From Mugil cephalus (lineage: Eukaryota; Chordata; Actinopteri; Mugiliformes; Mugilidae): a stretch of 64,000 bases of DNA. The stretch lies in NCBI RefSeq assembly GCF_022458985.1, contig NC_061781.1, positions 10,567,501 through 10,631,500 on the forward strand, in the 5' to 3' direction. Within the stretch, counting starts at the first letter, position 1; each line of letters begins with the position of its first letter. The notes below the pieces were generated by a model. That model was not told where the DNA came from. It saw only the letters and a program-made list of their open reading frames with translations, and did no database searches. Position numbers and translations under genes: made by a program. Below are positions 44,288 to 56,600 of this stretch, one piece after another.

Positions 44288-44695
44288 CATCGACCAGGCA
44301 TAACATTATGACCACCTGCTTAATACTGTGCAGGCCTCCTGAAGGCGTCCTGTAGAGTCTGGAAACAGAATGCTGTTAGTGGGGGTCTTTGGATCCCATG
44401 GCTTGAGGGGACAAGCCTCTGTAGATCGTCCCACAGATACTTGATTAGTTTGGGATCTAGTGAATTTGGAGGCAAGGTCAACACCTTGTGTTGTTTTTTT
44501 GTTAGTTGTTCCTAAAGCGTTTGTGTGTGTGTCTGTGTCAGGGTGCTTCCTGCTGGGGATGGCTGCTCCCATCAAGGAGTGTCATTGCTATGGTGTAGGG
44601 GTGTCAGGTCTGGTCTAGGTCAGTGGTACATGTGTAAATGAATGCATGGCCCAAAAGTTTCCCAGCAGAACACTGCATCGTCACATGATGGTCAA
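44288..44695 (+). mobile_element. Inverted-repeat DNA element, family T, copy 1
   Basis: Begins GACCAGGCATAACATTATGA, then 'ccacctgcttaatactgtgcag'. The body contains ggtcaacaccttgtgttgtt and ends near 'agtttcccagcagaacactg'. Three more copies lie at 53292, 56918 and 59704. Ends of the type CATAACATTATGACCAC recur in all four, which defines the terminal repeat. It is non-coding; a Tc1/mariner link is likely but not shown here. Confidence 0.65.
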
Positions 44696-44742
44696 AAAAT
44701 AGTTAGAAGATCTTTTCGTTTTTCTTTTTTAGGATAAGAAGT

Positions 44743-44790
44743 AGTAGAAGATGAGGCGAGGCGAGACGAGGCGAGACAAGACGAGATGAC
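44743..44790 (+). repeat. GAGGC/GAGAC simple-sequence stretch
   Basis: A degenerate run of GAGGCGAGGCGAGACGAGGC-type pentamers, followed within 60 bp by a 'agttcttgattcttgattta' tail that resembles the 3' end of fish retroposons. Confidence 0.5.
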
Positions 44791-46871
44791 TCCTGGTGAA
44801 CTAAAGAATCTGTGCACAAAATGGCAAGTAAAGTTCTTGATTCTTGATTTATTGTTGTGGCCGTTCGGTGTGTAGTATATGTGAAGTTGCTCTTGATAGA
44901 GGAACTGTATAGATTCTCTTTTCCTGAAAAGGAAACCGCACTGATTTCATCCAAAAACAAGCTTAAAAACAAGGTTAGTTTCTTCAAGCCACTTGGAGGA
45001 GCAAGTCCTGCTTATCACCATCATGATCCCTTTTCAAAACTGTTAACACAATGCCTTTTGATGTGACAGACGTAAACAATTCAATTTGCTGTTGTCCAGA
45101 TATCGTTTTTCAGGATTTACCATTGTGCAAAACATGCTCTGCTAACAATTAGAAGCTTTGACTCAAATCCACCCAAACCCCACCTCAAACCAGAAGAATC
45201 TGCATGGATTCGTCTTGCGTATGCACCGTGTTCCCTCACCTTCAACTCACCACCATCATTGCCGTCTTCGCCATCATCTCCAGGTCACCCAGAGAGCCGG
45301 CCCAGGCAGGTGTGTGTTTCTGCAGACTCTCTCCAGGGCAAAGGAATGATGAAGACCACACCACAAAACTCATGATGCAGCACTGTGCCTAATGTGAGGC
45401 ACCATCATCATCAACGGAGCTCGGCGTTACCTCACACCTGCCTCATCAGGTGAAGCAGGGTTCGGCTGAAGAAGATAAATATTTTAATTAGGGAAAATAA
45501 TCATTTAGCGAGATCCTGCAGTTTTTGCTGAGGAGGATTGTGGGTGATTGCAAAACTGATGAAACTGTTCTTGATTGTGAGACACAAAGTTTTCAGCAAA
45601 TTGTTGCACTTTCAGTGAAATGTCCTTCTTTTACCTCTGAGACTCAGATCTAGGACAGATTTTTTTTTGGGGGGGGGGGGGGATGTGTGCTCCAGTCTTT
45701 ACTGTCTATTTGTCTGAAACATGTCTGCAATCTAACGTAGAAGAAGTTTATCACGGCTGCGAAATCTCTTTAGATCTAAAGCACCCGAGGTCCCCCGCGG
45801 TCTTGGAGGGAAAAAGCAAACAATTCTCCAATAACCGCGTTAATTTCTATCCCTCCCTCTGCCTTCCCCTCTGAAACATCCTCTAATAATCATCTCTGCA
45901 CCTCATTAAGGAGCAGAGAAGAGTGGAGGCACAAGGCTGCTCCAGATGTGTGGCGAAAAAACCCCGGAGGTCCGATGTCTGTGTCAGAGAACTTGCGTGT
46001 ACCGTATATCTGTCTGTTGTAATGTGAGCCGTGCACAGATGTGTGTGTGTGTGGTTGTGCGTGATGCTGCTGCTGTAGATCTGTGGATGCTTGATGCTTC
46101 CTGCGCTGTCTCAAGGCAGCACTGTCCCGGTGCTCCACTGCCCCACTTCCCAAGACAACGAGAGCAGCGAGAAGATCGTTAGATGGAGATGCAGACAAAC
46201 TCTGCCACCTATGCACAATTTTATAATCCGTCTCGTTGTCTGCTGGTGTCGTGACAGTGTGTGATGTGTCAGATCTAGACATTCAGTACACATCATAAAT
46301 AATGATGTGTATTTTAAACTGTCCCACTTACAGAACTCCATATTTTATTGTGTGTGTTGGATATGACTGACTTGACTGGATGGTTTATTTGTTAAATTAG
46401 TTAAAATGATCAGTTATATGTCCTCACATTATGATTACTATCCTTTAAAAGGAATCAATACCAGAGAACGCTGTGAGTCACACAAAAGCAAACATTTCTC
46501 ATGAACTTAGTCTTCCACCCTTAGGCAATCCTAATCAAAACATGTGCTTATCACGAACCTTTAAGGGAACAGCTGAGCAATTCCTATATTCCAAGTTATT
46601 TTCCTCCACAGAGTTGCCTCACTTCACAATTTTCAGCCTACGACTGAATAATTCACACTCCCTCTGTGACATCAAAGCGAATGAAACATGAGTGAAAAAG
46701 TGATGGGACTGTTACTCATTCGCCACAGTCCCAGAAGTGTCACAGTATCTGGTGATTCAAATGTGACAACAACAGCACGCAGCGGCGCAGAGGCAGAAAA
46801 TTAATAATAAATCTTCCTGTTGTGTGAACATTTATCTTCAGCCACGTCCCGCAGTGGAGGAAATTCAAAGA

Positions 46872-46872
46872 G

Positions 46873-46927
<55 letters not shown>

Positions 46928-46929
46928 AA
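46872..46929 (+). repeat. (GAAA)14 microsatellite
   Basis: About 58 bp of GAAA units with a pure purine strand; likely polymorphic. Confidence 0.95.
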
Positions 46930-47340
46930 TTGTTCTATAAATAATCCCTGTTTAGGTTTAGGTTGGGCCTGCTGATTAGTTCTTGCATGGATCCAACATT
47001 TACTTTATTGTCTAAATAAACATTGTATAACATTTGGATGTGGAAAACACCTGCAGATGTGGCCAATAACTGCTTTGTGTTGGGAAAAATGGACTGGATG
47101 ACCGATCAGTAAGTCGGAAAAACATAGGCGTAATTGATCTCATTAACAAATGACTGCGCTCCATTTAACTATTTAAATTTCATGCTGACCGTTTGGGCTC
47201 AACCCGTGTGTCTTTCCTATGATGACAGGTAAAAATGTTAAAAAAAACTTAAATGATAGATTGATATATTGTGTCAGCTCTGGATACATGGAGTAAAGAA
47301 TGTAACCGCACGTGTGCAGTTTTGGGTCTCCAAATCTTTC

Positions 47341-47520
47341 CAGTTCTCCATTGACTATAACTGCTTATCGTGTAGAGAGTTGTTGGAGTCGATCCCAACT
47401 GGCACAGGGTTGGGTACACCCTGGAGAGATCTCTAGTTTATCACTGAGCTAACACAGAGACTTTCATATCTAATCCATAACCAATTTATCTCCAGTAAAA
47501 CTGAACACACACTACAACAT
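47341..47520 (+). repeat. Dispersed fish repeat ('ctgcttatc...ggtacaccctggaga' type)
   Basis: Contains 'ataactgcttatcgtgt', 'gagtcgatcccaactggca', GGTACACCCTGGAGAG and 'ctagtttatcactgagctaa'. Together these match a very common fish interspersed repeat in the same order. No ends could be fixed. Confidence 0.6.
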
Positions 47521-49844
47521 CAGTTGCCCACGATTCCCAGTTGGACAAAGTTTGCACCAGTCTGCGCTAATTGGGAACAGTCTGCACTAAAATCTGTTAC
47601 CGTGCAAGTGTGTGAGGGGGTCAGACCTCAGTCACAGTCAATCAAACGTGTTTGAATTTTCGGAGCCAAATCTGGAGGCAATCGAGTTGTGTGAACTGAC
47701 CCAATGTGTTGAAAAAGAGAGGGTGGGACACAGGAAACAGGGTCAGAAGACGATGTAGAACAGCGGGAGTAGGAGAGTGGCAACAAAGCGAACCTGGACC
47801 ACACAAATGGAGGAGTGGATATATAGTGTTTGTTACAGTGCATACCACAACTAGTTGCTGGTTTAACAAATCATGTAGTCTGTGATCCCTCTGACTGTGT
47901 AAGTTATGGGGCGCCGTTTGTAAAGTTGTGCATGTTAAAATGAAATGAAAATTTAGATTTAATATTTACATTTAGATTTAACAATTACATTTGTGCCTCA
48001 TAGAAAGTTGTCTAGCATTTTCCCAGCTTAACATGCATGTGGGTAGAACATGCCCAGATATTTTTACAGGTCTGCAAGGAAATAAACATGCTGGAACATG
48101 CAAATTATTTATTGTAATTATTCTTTGCACGACAGAGGGGCTGTTGGAAGTATTTCATGCAGCCGGGTGTCATCAGCTTAACAGCTGCCCGCCTCTTGAG
48201 CATCATCAATTTTGTCACAATGGCCGCAGCATAAAAATGAATCAGAGATTCAGATATAAAGATCTTATTTCATTAAATTGCATAAAAATGATGAGTGACA
48301 CACGGTGCACTTCTATAGCTGATAGGTGTCTTCCCCCAGGCCTCTTCAGCTATGAGCTGTATCCACGCCTTCTTAGGTGTGGCTGGTTGAGGTAATTGAG
48401 CCCATGCAAAAGACACTTGCAGACATAACATATTTAAACACAGAATGACAGAATTTTTACTTATTTCGGATTATTAACCCAGTACAAATTAGAGCAGAGT
48501 TGTCATTCTGTGTTTGTTGTGTTTCTCCTGCTTCAAGCTGAATAGGCACAAAGACAAAGAAGAAGAAGCAACTGTCCACTGTATGAACTCTATTACGGAT
48601 GTATCAACACTTTATTGATACTTGACAAATCCTCCTGTTCTTCACTGGGAGGCAGTATAGTCTATCCAGAGCTGAAACATCACATACTGAATATATGCAC
48701 CACTATCAGTAATTCTCATAGAATAACGGCAGAATAGAAATAGCTTTATGTTTTTTTTCTTTCTTTTTCTTTTCTTTTGAGAAAATGAAAGTCATCTTCA
48801 GACCGACTCTTAATACTGAGTTCAATGATGAGAAATATAAGTACAAACAAAGCAAGTAATGACAATTATAAAATAAATAAGTTATAATAAATGATCTATG
48901 TTTGCATGTTCATCACTTTTATAATAGATAAATAATATGGTGATATTTCTACAGCAAACATATACGAGGGGAAAAGCCTTAAAGTCATTCAAATTACTAT
49001 TACAATTTGCAGCTTTTTTGTGATGCACAATCCAAAGTCCTTAATACATAATTACATAATGATACACACAACTAAATATGAAAATACTTGGAGTCAGTTT
49101 GATTTTCTGTGTTCTCCTCCTGGTATAAACTGTCATGTAATTCGTCTCGTCAATAGATGGCAGCAAACAGCTCGAATCAGTCATTCAGTGAGCTTTGCTG
49201 GGGGAACAGTGCGAACAGTCACACTGTCAGTAATCAATAACATGGCCAGCCACACACTTTTAGTTTATGGTGATCTTTTAAAAAAGACATGATTTCTTGC
49301 TATTTGTCTGGGCCTTAATATCAGGGGTAAAAGCAGAGGTAGATCGCTCAAATCAGATTTTCGCTGACCACAATGCGCAGGGCTCTAGGTTGCACCTGTT
49401 GCTCAAAGATGGCCGACAGATGACATCGTTTGACCGCACAGGTTCTGAAAGTGTTACATATAAATGGATTCCAAGTGGGAGGAAAAAGAAAAGGCTCTCA
49501 TACGTTTCATGGACATTTTCACAGCAGCTTTTGGGGATTAACAGGAAAAGAGGAAAAGATTGAGTGCGTACGATTAGGACACATGAGGGATATTTTTGTA
49601 AGATGATTTTTTTTTTTTAATCCAAGAAGTACATGAATGGAATGTTGATTAAACAGGAAGGAGTAGTACACTAATATGACCTCTTAAATTGATTAAAAAT
49701 GAAAAATTAAATTGGGATTTGATGGTCACTTACATGTCCCTGGGGGAGACCGGCCTTGGACCCATGCAACCTGATTTTGAGCTGTGGCACTTTAATTGTG
49801 GTCTGTTATTCTGACATACCGAAAAGAAAAATGTATGTATCAGT

Positions 49845-49922
49845 TAAACTAGTTCGCAGCTATCCTTCGACTCATAGTCGTGATAGAGCATTGCTTAACT
49901 CCACTGCGCCATACAGGCCCTT
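49845..49922 (-). mobile_element. tRNA-derived SINE head, minus strand
   Basis: Read on the minus strand, GGGCCTGTATGGCGCAGTGG is followed by 'cacgactatgagtcgaagga' and 'tagctgcgaac'. This is an A-box and anticodon-arm-like arrangement of a tRNA-derived SINE; the B box is decayed. It is not a functional tRNA: the T-arm is missing. Confidence 0.4.
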
Positions 49923-50326
49923 CCCCGGTGGGCGTGCGTAATGGCCACAGCCCTCTCTAAATATAACTCCCCTCCAAAACAGAAAGAACCAGAGAAAAGG
50001 CAGAACGGAATGCATACTCTATCAAACGCAGTCTGAAAACTTGTTAGGGAAGAGTTTCTTCCTTTCCCGGATACAGCGTGTGTCTTAAACCGTTTTGATC
50101 CATTTTGTGGCCCCGGGTGGTGCTGGCGGAGCGCGCAGCGGGAGGCGCATTGTCTGTATGCAAACTGGACGACATGGCCATTGTATGCGTTTGGGCATAT
50201 ATGGAGCCGCTGATGGCTCGGAGGACACAGCCCGTCTAAGGTCTCCGGGAGAGTCGCCCTCGGTTGTGTTCCGCCCGTCTCTCTCCTCGGACTTTCTCTT
50301 CTTCTTATCCTTTCCGCTGCGTCGCT

Positions 50327-50431
50327 ATGAGTTGCCTGGATGTCATGTACCACCAAAGCTATGGAGCGCACTACCTCCCTGCAGCGGCGTACAAGGCGAC
50401 GTACTATAACCACCATCACCAGCAACAACAG
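50327..50431 (+). CDS. vgll3: vgll3 coding exon 1
   Basis: 35 codons, beginning MSCLDVMYHQSYG and ending in a His/Gln run (NHHHQQQQ). Donor CAACAG|gtgagg, phase 0. Confidence 0.94.
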
Positions 50432-50903
50432 GTGAGGCGCTGACTGTAGAACTTCTGTAACTTAACTGTCCGTAACTCGACGATTCTGTTCTCACTTAAG
50501 AACGATAATTTAGTTCAGTGAGTGCACCTGTGACTTATTTATTTACCACAGCATAAACGAAATCAGTTTCTAATCGTGAGACTAACCAAAGTTTATAGAT
50601 CACTATAAATCCATCCAAGCAGTTGAACAGTGTCCCTAAAACACTCAAATGTTTATTATTTGTAAAATTGCCGTCAAAAGTAATGTATTTCAGTTCTTTT
50701 TTTTCTGTTAATGACACCACTTAAAACTTTCCTAAGCATATTTATTAACTCGTCTTTAACTTTTGAATGACTAAATTCCAATCCGGGGCTCGGTATTCAC
50801 TTCAGGTCAGGCGTAATGACACGGAACTATTAATCCTGCGGTCAAATGGTGATGTAATGACACACAGTCAGTCACTCAGGAATGTGGATCAGGCACACTG
50901 AGC

Positions 50904-50957
<54 letters not shown>

Positions 50958-51279
50958 TGGAATGCATTATGGGAAAAAATAAAGTAATTTTCACACGACT
51001 GCCAGGCTACTTTCAGATACTACTACCTACTACTACCGCAGTATGATAGGGATATTATTTATTTATTTATGACATGCAATCCATTTTTTAAATAGCAGAA
51101 TTTTGGCATATTTTGACCAATGTGTGTAATTTTATTATACAAACAAATTGGTTGTTTTGCTATCTAAATTCTACCAATTTTGGATTCTTTTTGTTGGTCC
51201 CTGCTTGGATCTGTGATCTGATCTATCTGTATCTTCCTCCAGAGGAAGCTGAGCGTCTACAGTAAAATGCAGGAGTGCA

Positions 51280-51314
<35 letters not shown>

Positions 51315-52553
51315 CAAGTAGGAGGAAGAGGTATGCTGCCCAAGGATCAGGGCCTCCGACACGGCACTGCAGCACCCGGTGCAGTGTCAATCCGCGGATC
51401 AGCGTCCGATTCAGAGCTGAAGGACGGGAGTCAACCAGCAGAGGCCGAGTACCTGAGCTCCCGGTGCATACTCTTCACCTACTTCCAAGGTGAAATTGGC
51501 GACGTGGTGGATGAGCACTTCTCCCGTGCTCTTAGTCAGTCCAGCGCCTTCAGCAGCGAGACCAAGCCCATCAGAGTGACTCAGCCTTCTGCATCGGCCA
51601 CTGCTGGTTTATGGAAAGGTGAGCGGGGAAACAGTCCTGAAAAGATCTACAGTTCATTGTCAGCATTCACTGACTTGTCTGAGAAGGTTCTCAGTCATTC
51701 ATGTCATGGTATATCCAAAAATAAAAGACAGTTTAAGAACTGTTCTGCTGTCAAGAGTCCAGTTGTCCTTGTTTTTGGATATTCACATGGTTCAGTTATC
51801 AGTAACAATTATAGATGTTAAAAGGAATGTGTGCGAATTCAAGTCCTTTATATGGTTGTTTCAGATGGTGGACCAGTCCCTGAGGGTCAGGGCAGCTCAG
51901 CTTGGAACAGCACTTACCCATCCCAGGCCAGTCCCTGCCTTCCCTCGGTCTCTGTTTCAGTCCACCCGGACTTCTCCCCCAGCCCTGTTTCCTTCAACCA
52001 CCCGGATGGAGGCCTCTGGGCCGGCCACATGCTCCCCCAGGCCAGCCTCCCGCCCGCGCCTGATAGCTGGACCTACAGCCTGAACCCCCAGAGCACAAGT
52101 GGCTACCCCAGTGTCCATGACGTCTACCACCCCCACCCCCACTCCCACATCCACACCAGACACCACCACCCTGTGCTTCACCCGTACCCAGCCCACAGCC
52201 CAGCGCTGGATCCCAGGTTCAGTCCCCTCCTGCTGCCTGGTGTTAGGAGCCAGAACCAGCCAGCCACCAGCACAGCCAGTTCCCCACACAGCGAGGTGGT
52301 GAAGACAGAGATGGACCCTAGCAGCAACAGCCCTGTCACGGCTACCTCTGTCACCTGGACACCTTCTGCCCTCCATGGGTCTTTGGAGGCGTTTGACTCA
52401 GGTAGCTATCACAGAGCTGCGACTTCAAGCATTTGCCAAACTTCGCATGAATTCTAACGAGTGCTATAAGTGGTAAGAATACCCATAATAATTTCTCCCT
52501 CTCTCTCTGCAGCTCTTGATCAGACCAAAGCAAAGACATCAGTTTGGTTCTAG
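50327..52553 (+). CDS. vgll3: Vestigial-like family member 3, 4 coding exons
   Basis: Nuclear co-factor that binds TEAD transcription factors through its TDU (Tondu) motif, competing with or replacing YAP/TAZ. It influences fat and muscle differentiation and is a major locus for age at maturity in Atlantic salmon (established knowledge). Exons 50327-50431, 51243-51618, 51865-52401 and 52513-52553 join to 1059 nt, 352 aa (human 326). Seen: start MSCLDVMYHQSYGAHYLP; a Q11 tract at residues 50-60; the TDU motif YLSSRCILFTYFQGEIGDV to VDEHFSRAL (105-132); a Ser/Pro-rich middle; His-rich VYHPHPHSHIHTRHHHP (247-263); and a C-terminus DQTKAKTSVWF like the human end. All splice sites are GT-AG and phases agree (0, 1, 1). 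It lies head to head with chmp2b, as in tetrapods. Confidence 0.96.
50432..51242 (+). other. vgll3: vgll3 intron 1
   Basis: 811 bp containing a long (CA)25 tract; otherwise AT-rich. Acceptor atcttcctccag. Confidence 0.85.
50906..50955 (+). repeat. (CA)25 microsatellite in vgll3 intron 1
   Basis: Uninterrupted CA over 50 bp; a natural candidate for length polymorphism at this locus. Confidence 0.95.
51243..51618 (+). CDS. vgll3: vgll3 coding exon 2 (poly-Q and TDU motif)
   Basis: Encodes RKLSVYSKMQECME, then 11 Gln, then the TDU motif, ending TGGAAAG|gtgagc in phase 1. The basic RKLSVYSKMQ opening is like human VGLL3 (KKLAVFSKMQ). Confidence 0.96.
51285..51317 (+). repeat. vgll3: CAG/CAA glutamine-coding microsatellite
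   Basis: Eight pure CAG codons followed by CAA CAG CAA encode 11 glutamines just upstream of the TDU region. The uninterrupted CAG part can slip in replication. Confidence 0.9.
51619..51864 (+). other. vgll3: vgll3 intron 2
   Basis: 246 bp, ending ggttgtttcag. The long frame reading through from exon 2 into this intron is a by-product of an absent early stop; the human-like protein continues in exon 3. Confidence 0.85.
51865..52401 (+). CDS. vgll3: vgll3 coding exon 3
   Basis: 178 full codons plus split ends. Ser/Pro/His-rich: SVSVHPDFSPSPVSFNHPD, LWAGHMLPQASLPPAPDSW, then the His cluster and SALHGSLEAFDS. Donor CTCAG|gtagct, phase 1. The frame could also read past the donor, but the exon 4 ending matches human VGLL3 better. 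Confidence 0.93.
52513..52553 (+). CDS. vgll3: vgll3 coding exon 4 (terminal)
   Basis: 41 bp after ctctctctctgcag, completing an Ala codon and giving LDQTKAKTSVWF then TAG. It resembles the human C-terminal LQHQDKSKESPWY, which supports this tiny exon. Confidence 0.88.
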
Positions 52554-53140
52554 CTGATGTACTGGCAAAAAGATGGAACATTATTTCACACCAAAAAAAA
52601 AAAAAAAAAAAAGGACTTGTGGCTTTATAAATGTGTGGCTGCAACACCAGCACTGTAATGTAAAATGTAGATAGAGAAAGCTTACTGTAGCTCAGTCTAC
52701 GAGTCCTGCACTGTCCACACAACTATTATGGGCTATGAACTCAGGCTTGGATTTAAATAACGGTGATCACATGCTTTGGCCGCACGTCAAAGCCCTTGAA
52801 GAACAATAAAAGTAAAAATAAAGGACTACTAGCTTTAAATTGGAAGGCGCCTTCTTTGTCGGCACAAGACACCATTTCCTTTACATGCAATGTGAGACCA
52901 AGTGGTTCTGTTTCAAGAGCTTGATTTTGATCCACATTTCTGTTTTGTACAGTGAATGTTTGTTGTTGACTGTAAATTGCTTTTTGCGTGTGTACAGTTT
53001 TGCCCTATGCCTAATTGTTGTTTGCTGGATGGCTAAAATTGTTGCTTGAACTCTGCCTTTACTATTTTGCCTTTCGGGGAACGTGTAGTGTAAATATTGG
53101 TACTTTATGTTTAAGTAATAAATTTGCTAAACTGTATTTG
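52554..53140 (+). other. vgll3: vgll3 3' UTR
   Basis: T/A-rich sequence with an A19-type run (52592-52612) and polyadenylation signals AATAAA at 52805-52810 and 53117-53122. The second is followed by TTTTTGTG, a downstream U/GU-rich element, so it is the better main site. Confidence 0.6.
53117..53122 (+). terminator. vgll3: vgll3 polyadenylation signal (distal)
   Basis: AATAAA with a GT/T-rich segment about 30 bp downstream (tttttgtgttcattttttc), a standard cleavage context. A proximal AATAAA at 52805 lacks as clear a downstream element. Confidence 0.6.
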
Positions 53141-53291
53141 AAATTGACATTTTTGTGTTCATTTTTTCAACTTACTATGAACCATGTATTCATATTCATG
53201 CAAATGTCTCCCGGCCCAAAGACTCCAGATCCAGAAATTCTTCTCTTTTTGAAAACCACTGGCAGATTCCTCAAATACGAAGTACACAGAC

Positions 53292-53522
53292 TAGCCATAA
53301 CATTAAAACCACTGACAGGTAAATTACATTGACCATCTGGTGACAATACAATGTTCTGCTGAGAAACGTTAGGACCTGGCATTCATGTGGATGTTACTTA
53401 GACATGTACCACCCACCTAGACCAGACCAGACACCCCCGCCCCACAACAATGACACAGTCATACCCAGTAGGATGCAGCGTGACACAGACACGCACACAA
53501 AAATGGCTTAGGAACAACTCAA

Positions 53523-53554
<32 letters not shown>

Positions 53555-53652
53555 AAAACAGCAGAAGGTGTTGACCTGGTCTCCAAATTCACTAGACACA
53601 AAGCAGACTTGCATATTATTAGACAGGTGGTCATAATGTTATGCTCTGATCT
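53292..53652 (-). mobile_element. Family T element, copy 2
   Basis: Opposite orientation to copy 1. Begins 'agccataacattaaaaccac', contains the reverse of the 'agtttcccagcagaac' segment (ttctgctgagaaacgttagg) and ends 'aggtggtcataatgttatgc'. A (GAAA)n tract has expanded inside it. Confidence 0.7.
53521..53557 (+). repeat. (GAAA)n microsatellite
   Basis: About eight GAAA units, lying within the family T copy at the place where other copies have a short A-rich stretch. Confidence 0.9.
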
Positions 53653-56600
53653 GATGCCGGTGTTTTCCCCATTTTCATAATGAATATCAGCTCTATGACA
53701 TTAACATTATTCCACGCACAAAAAAAAAACTATAAGCAAAACAATTCGTGCAAAAGCTGCTCAGGTCTACATTTAACTGGCTGTTTTCAAGATTTTTCAT
53801 TTATATAAATATACATGTAGTTACATTGGATTGCAGAATGAAATTACAAAATGGTGACAGAGGCTGTGTCCCGCTAATAAACCCACCGCAATATTTACAT
53901 ATTTGTATCACTGTAAACTTTATGTCTGTGGTGCCATTCCAGGAAACTGCTATTTTGAGTATACGGCTAATGTAACCTCTATAAACAGATATCTCGATAT
54001 AAATGGAGAATGTTGAATCATCATGACATGATAAATTCTGGGATTACTGTTATGCAAACTGAATATTTCCTATTGGAGCAGTTCCACATTAAAAGTATTG
54101 AACTGGAAAAGCAGGAGTCTATCGTGAAGTGGGATTCCGTGACTTTGGTGCGTCCAGCTCAGACAGTCAGTCGCAAGGTTAGATACCAGAGAATGCAACA
54201 TTTCTGCGCGTAAATAGAAGATGCTTACACAACGAGTCTGGTGCTCATGAGGTGAGGCCGCCTAAACAGAAACAATCCACAACCTAGAAAAGTACACTCA
54301 AACAAGACTGAAGCGCTCATGATTTTAACAACAAGAGTAATGGCTATTGTCATTACCTGCAACACACTGAGATGTGTGACAGAGCTCTAAAACACACAAT
54401 AACAAAAGATTGTGATCGTGGTACTCCATTTAACTTCAGTGCTTCAGGTATGAGCACGTGTTGCATGTTATGGAGCCAACAGGAGCTCAACTTTGCTACC
54501 AAGGGAAGTGGGTTACATTCCACAGACACTTACTGTAAGGTACCATGACATGTCTGTTCACTGTTTCCACACAAACACACACGTCAAAAGACACACGCAC
54601 TGCCAGACCGACAAAGACTCACAGAGGAATGCATTTCCTGTCTGGGCAGGAAGTTCGTCGGACAGGGGCAGGCAGCCCGAGCTCACGCAGAGAGGCCGGT
54701 TTGACTTGTAGCAGCGAGAGTTGGGTTCGGTTTTATTTTAATCTGCGTCAGATTCAGCGAGGAGCTTTAACGAGGGTGCGATCACAATGAAAGAATTTCT
54801 GCTCTAAAGTGGTGTTTTGGGCCAAGGTCCAGGGACAGGATCCACATCACGTACACTTAATGATACGACACAATCCACAGCTGATCAGGCTATTTTTATT
54901 GATCACGAGTGGGGACATAAATCTGCAGTGACCAATCCACAATCCACAAAATTGTAGGGTGAAGACGCAACTTATGTTTCCTGTAGTGTAGTGGAGGCTC
55001 TGAGAGATGAATGCAAGTCAACGAAAGGTCCTCTGAAGTGATGGAAACCCAGCTGCGTGTGAGTGTGCAGTGAGTGGTCTGACCAGGTGGTATGATCAGC
55101 AGCACCAGCCCTCTAACATTCCAGCCTCCGCTCCCACATATCTCATTCTCCATCTCGACTAAACAGCAGGACTTTAAATCTGGAACACAGCAGCTGGGTT
55201 TCCAGTCCCAAGTATCAACAATTCATCATCCATCGAAAAGAAGAAGCAGAAAAAAAAGACTCACTGGATTCTTAGTATTGACGATAGTTGTTCACTTTCA
55301 GTTCAACCGGCTGGAGTCCGCAGATTGGCGGGATTTGACTTTGTTTTTTTTGGGGGTTTTTTTTGCAAAATGTAACACAAAACTAATTTCGAGTTTAGTC
55401 CAATCTGGAAAGTACAATAAAAAAATTTGTGAAATCTAATGTGTTCTAATATGACACTATTGCACTAAACCCCCCTGCGTGACTGCTCTAGTGTTCAGTC
55501 TGTGTTGAAACTGTGTAAAAACTGTGATAATTCAACTGTAGGATTATTTTTTGAGAATGTAGTTTGTTATGTGTCAGTACAACACAATACAATTCAACAA
55601 CGCCACAAACCGCAGCCTCCAAAACGAAAACACAGTCGAGTCAGCAGCTCTCAGTTATTTGAAACAAATGCTGAACGTTAGCGTAATAGCATAATTGCCT
55701 GAGTCATATCTGAGCGTTTTTGGAAAACAAGAAAAAAGAGACATTTTTTAGCTAGCGCATTGTTGTTGTTGTTGTTGTTTTGTTTTGTTTTTTTGATATT
55801 GTAACAGTAAGTCAAAAAACGACTATATAGCAAATATGCTATTAGGCTAACCTCATGAAGTGAACACTCACACTGACATTAATCCAATAGTGCGTTCACT
55901 GACATATCTAATGTGCAGTTTTTAGTATGTAACTTTGTTTTTCTTTGTTTAAATTTTGCATCTAGTAACTATCGGCAGTAACATTCTGTCTATGTAACAC
56001 TATCTGAGACAAAAATTATAGCTACAGCCTGCGACACACGGGATGTTTAAAAAAAAACAAGTTACTTTTTTAATTATGGACGTTTGTTTTTGCCATGAGC
56101 TTGTTAAACTGTAGACATTTTTATTAGACACTGGAGGAGCAGAGTTGCCGTTGTATTACCATTGGCTCTGTTCTATCCAAGGGTTCCAGCATGACACAGA
56201 ATGACAGTAAAACAGTCTGACAACAACATGCTTTCCGTAAGTTATAAAAATGTCCAATTCATAATCGTAAAATAATTGTACACATGTTATTGAGCATGTT
56301 TTGTTATATTCACGTTTTTATTCTTTTTTTTTTAATTTAAATCTGCTTCCTCCCCCATGTCTTGATTTGGACGGCTGCTTTTATCGTCATCTTGTCTCTT
56401 TCTTCACCTTCTTTGATTTATGTGTTTGTTTAATTTACTTAAGTAAATCTCAAACTCAAAGTCAAAGCCAGTGTGCGCTGCCCCTTCTTAAAAATCACTG
56501 TGGATGTTCCTCTTATTCTTGAAATAATAGGCCGCAGTTTGCAAGCAGGCAGCTCATTAGCATTAGCATGTAGCCTCTGCATCAGCATGTAGCATACTTA

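Larger units (their letters stand above)
44791..50326. other. vgll3 upstream spacer
   Basis: No gene supported. Contains a G run at 45669-45682, a (GAAA)n tract, a dispersed repeat at 47341-47520, a tRNA-like SINE head at 49845-49922, and scattered unique AT-rich segments (for example 48090-48260) that look like possible conserved non-coding DNA. From about 50090 to 50326 the sequence is GC-rich and probably forms the vgll3 promoter and leader. Confidence 0.5.

Noticed and set aside
49845..49922. Functional tRNA gene on the minus strand
   Set aside because: An A-box-like start and anticodon-arm wording exist, but the T-arm/B box is decayed and no acceptor stem pairs; better explained as a SINE head.
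51619..52376. Overlapping frames in other phases across vgll3 exon 3
   Set aside because: Only the phase joined from exon 2 gives the vgll3-like Ser/Pro/His-rich protein and leads to the conserved terminal exon.
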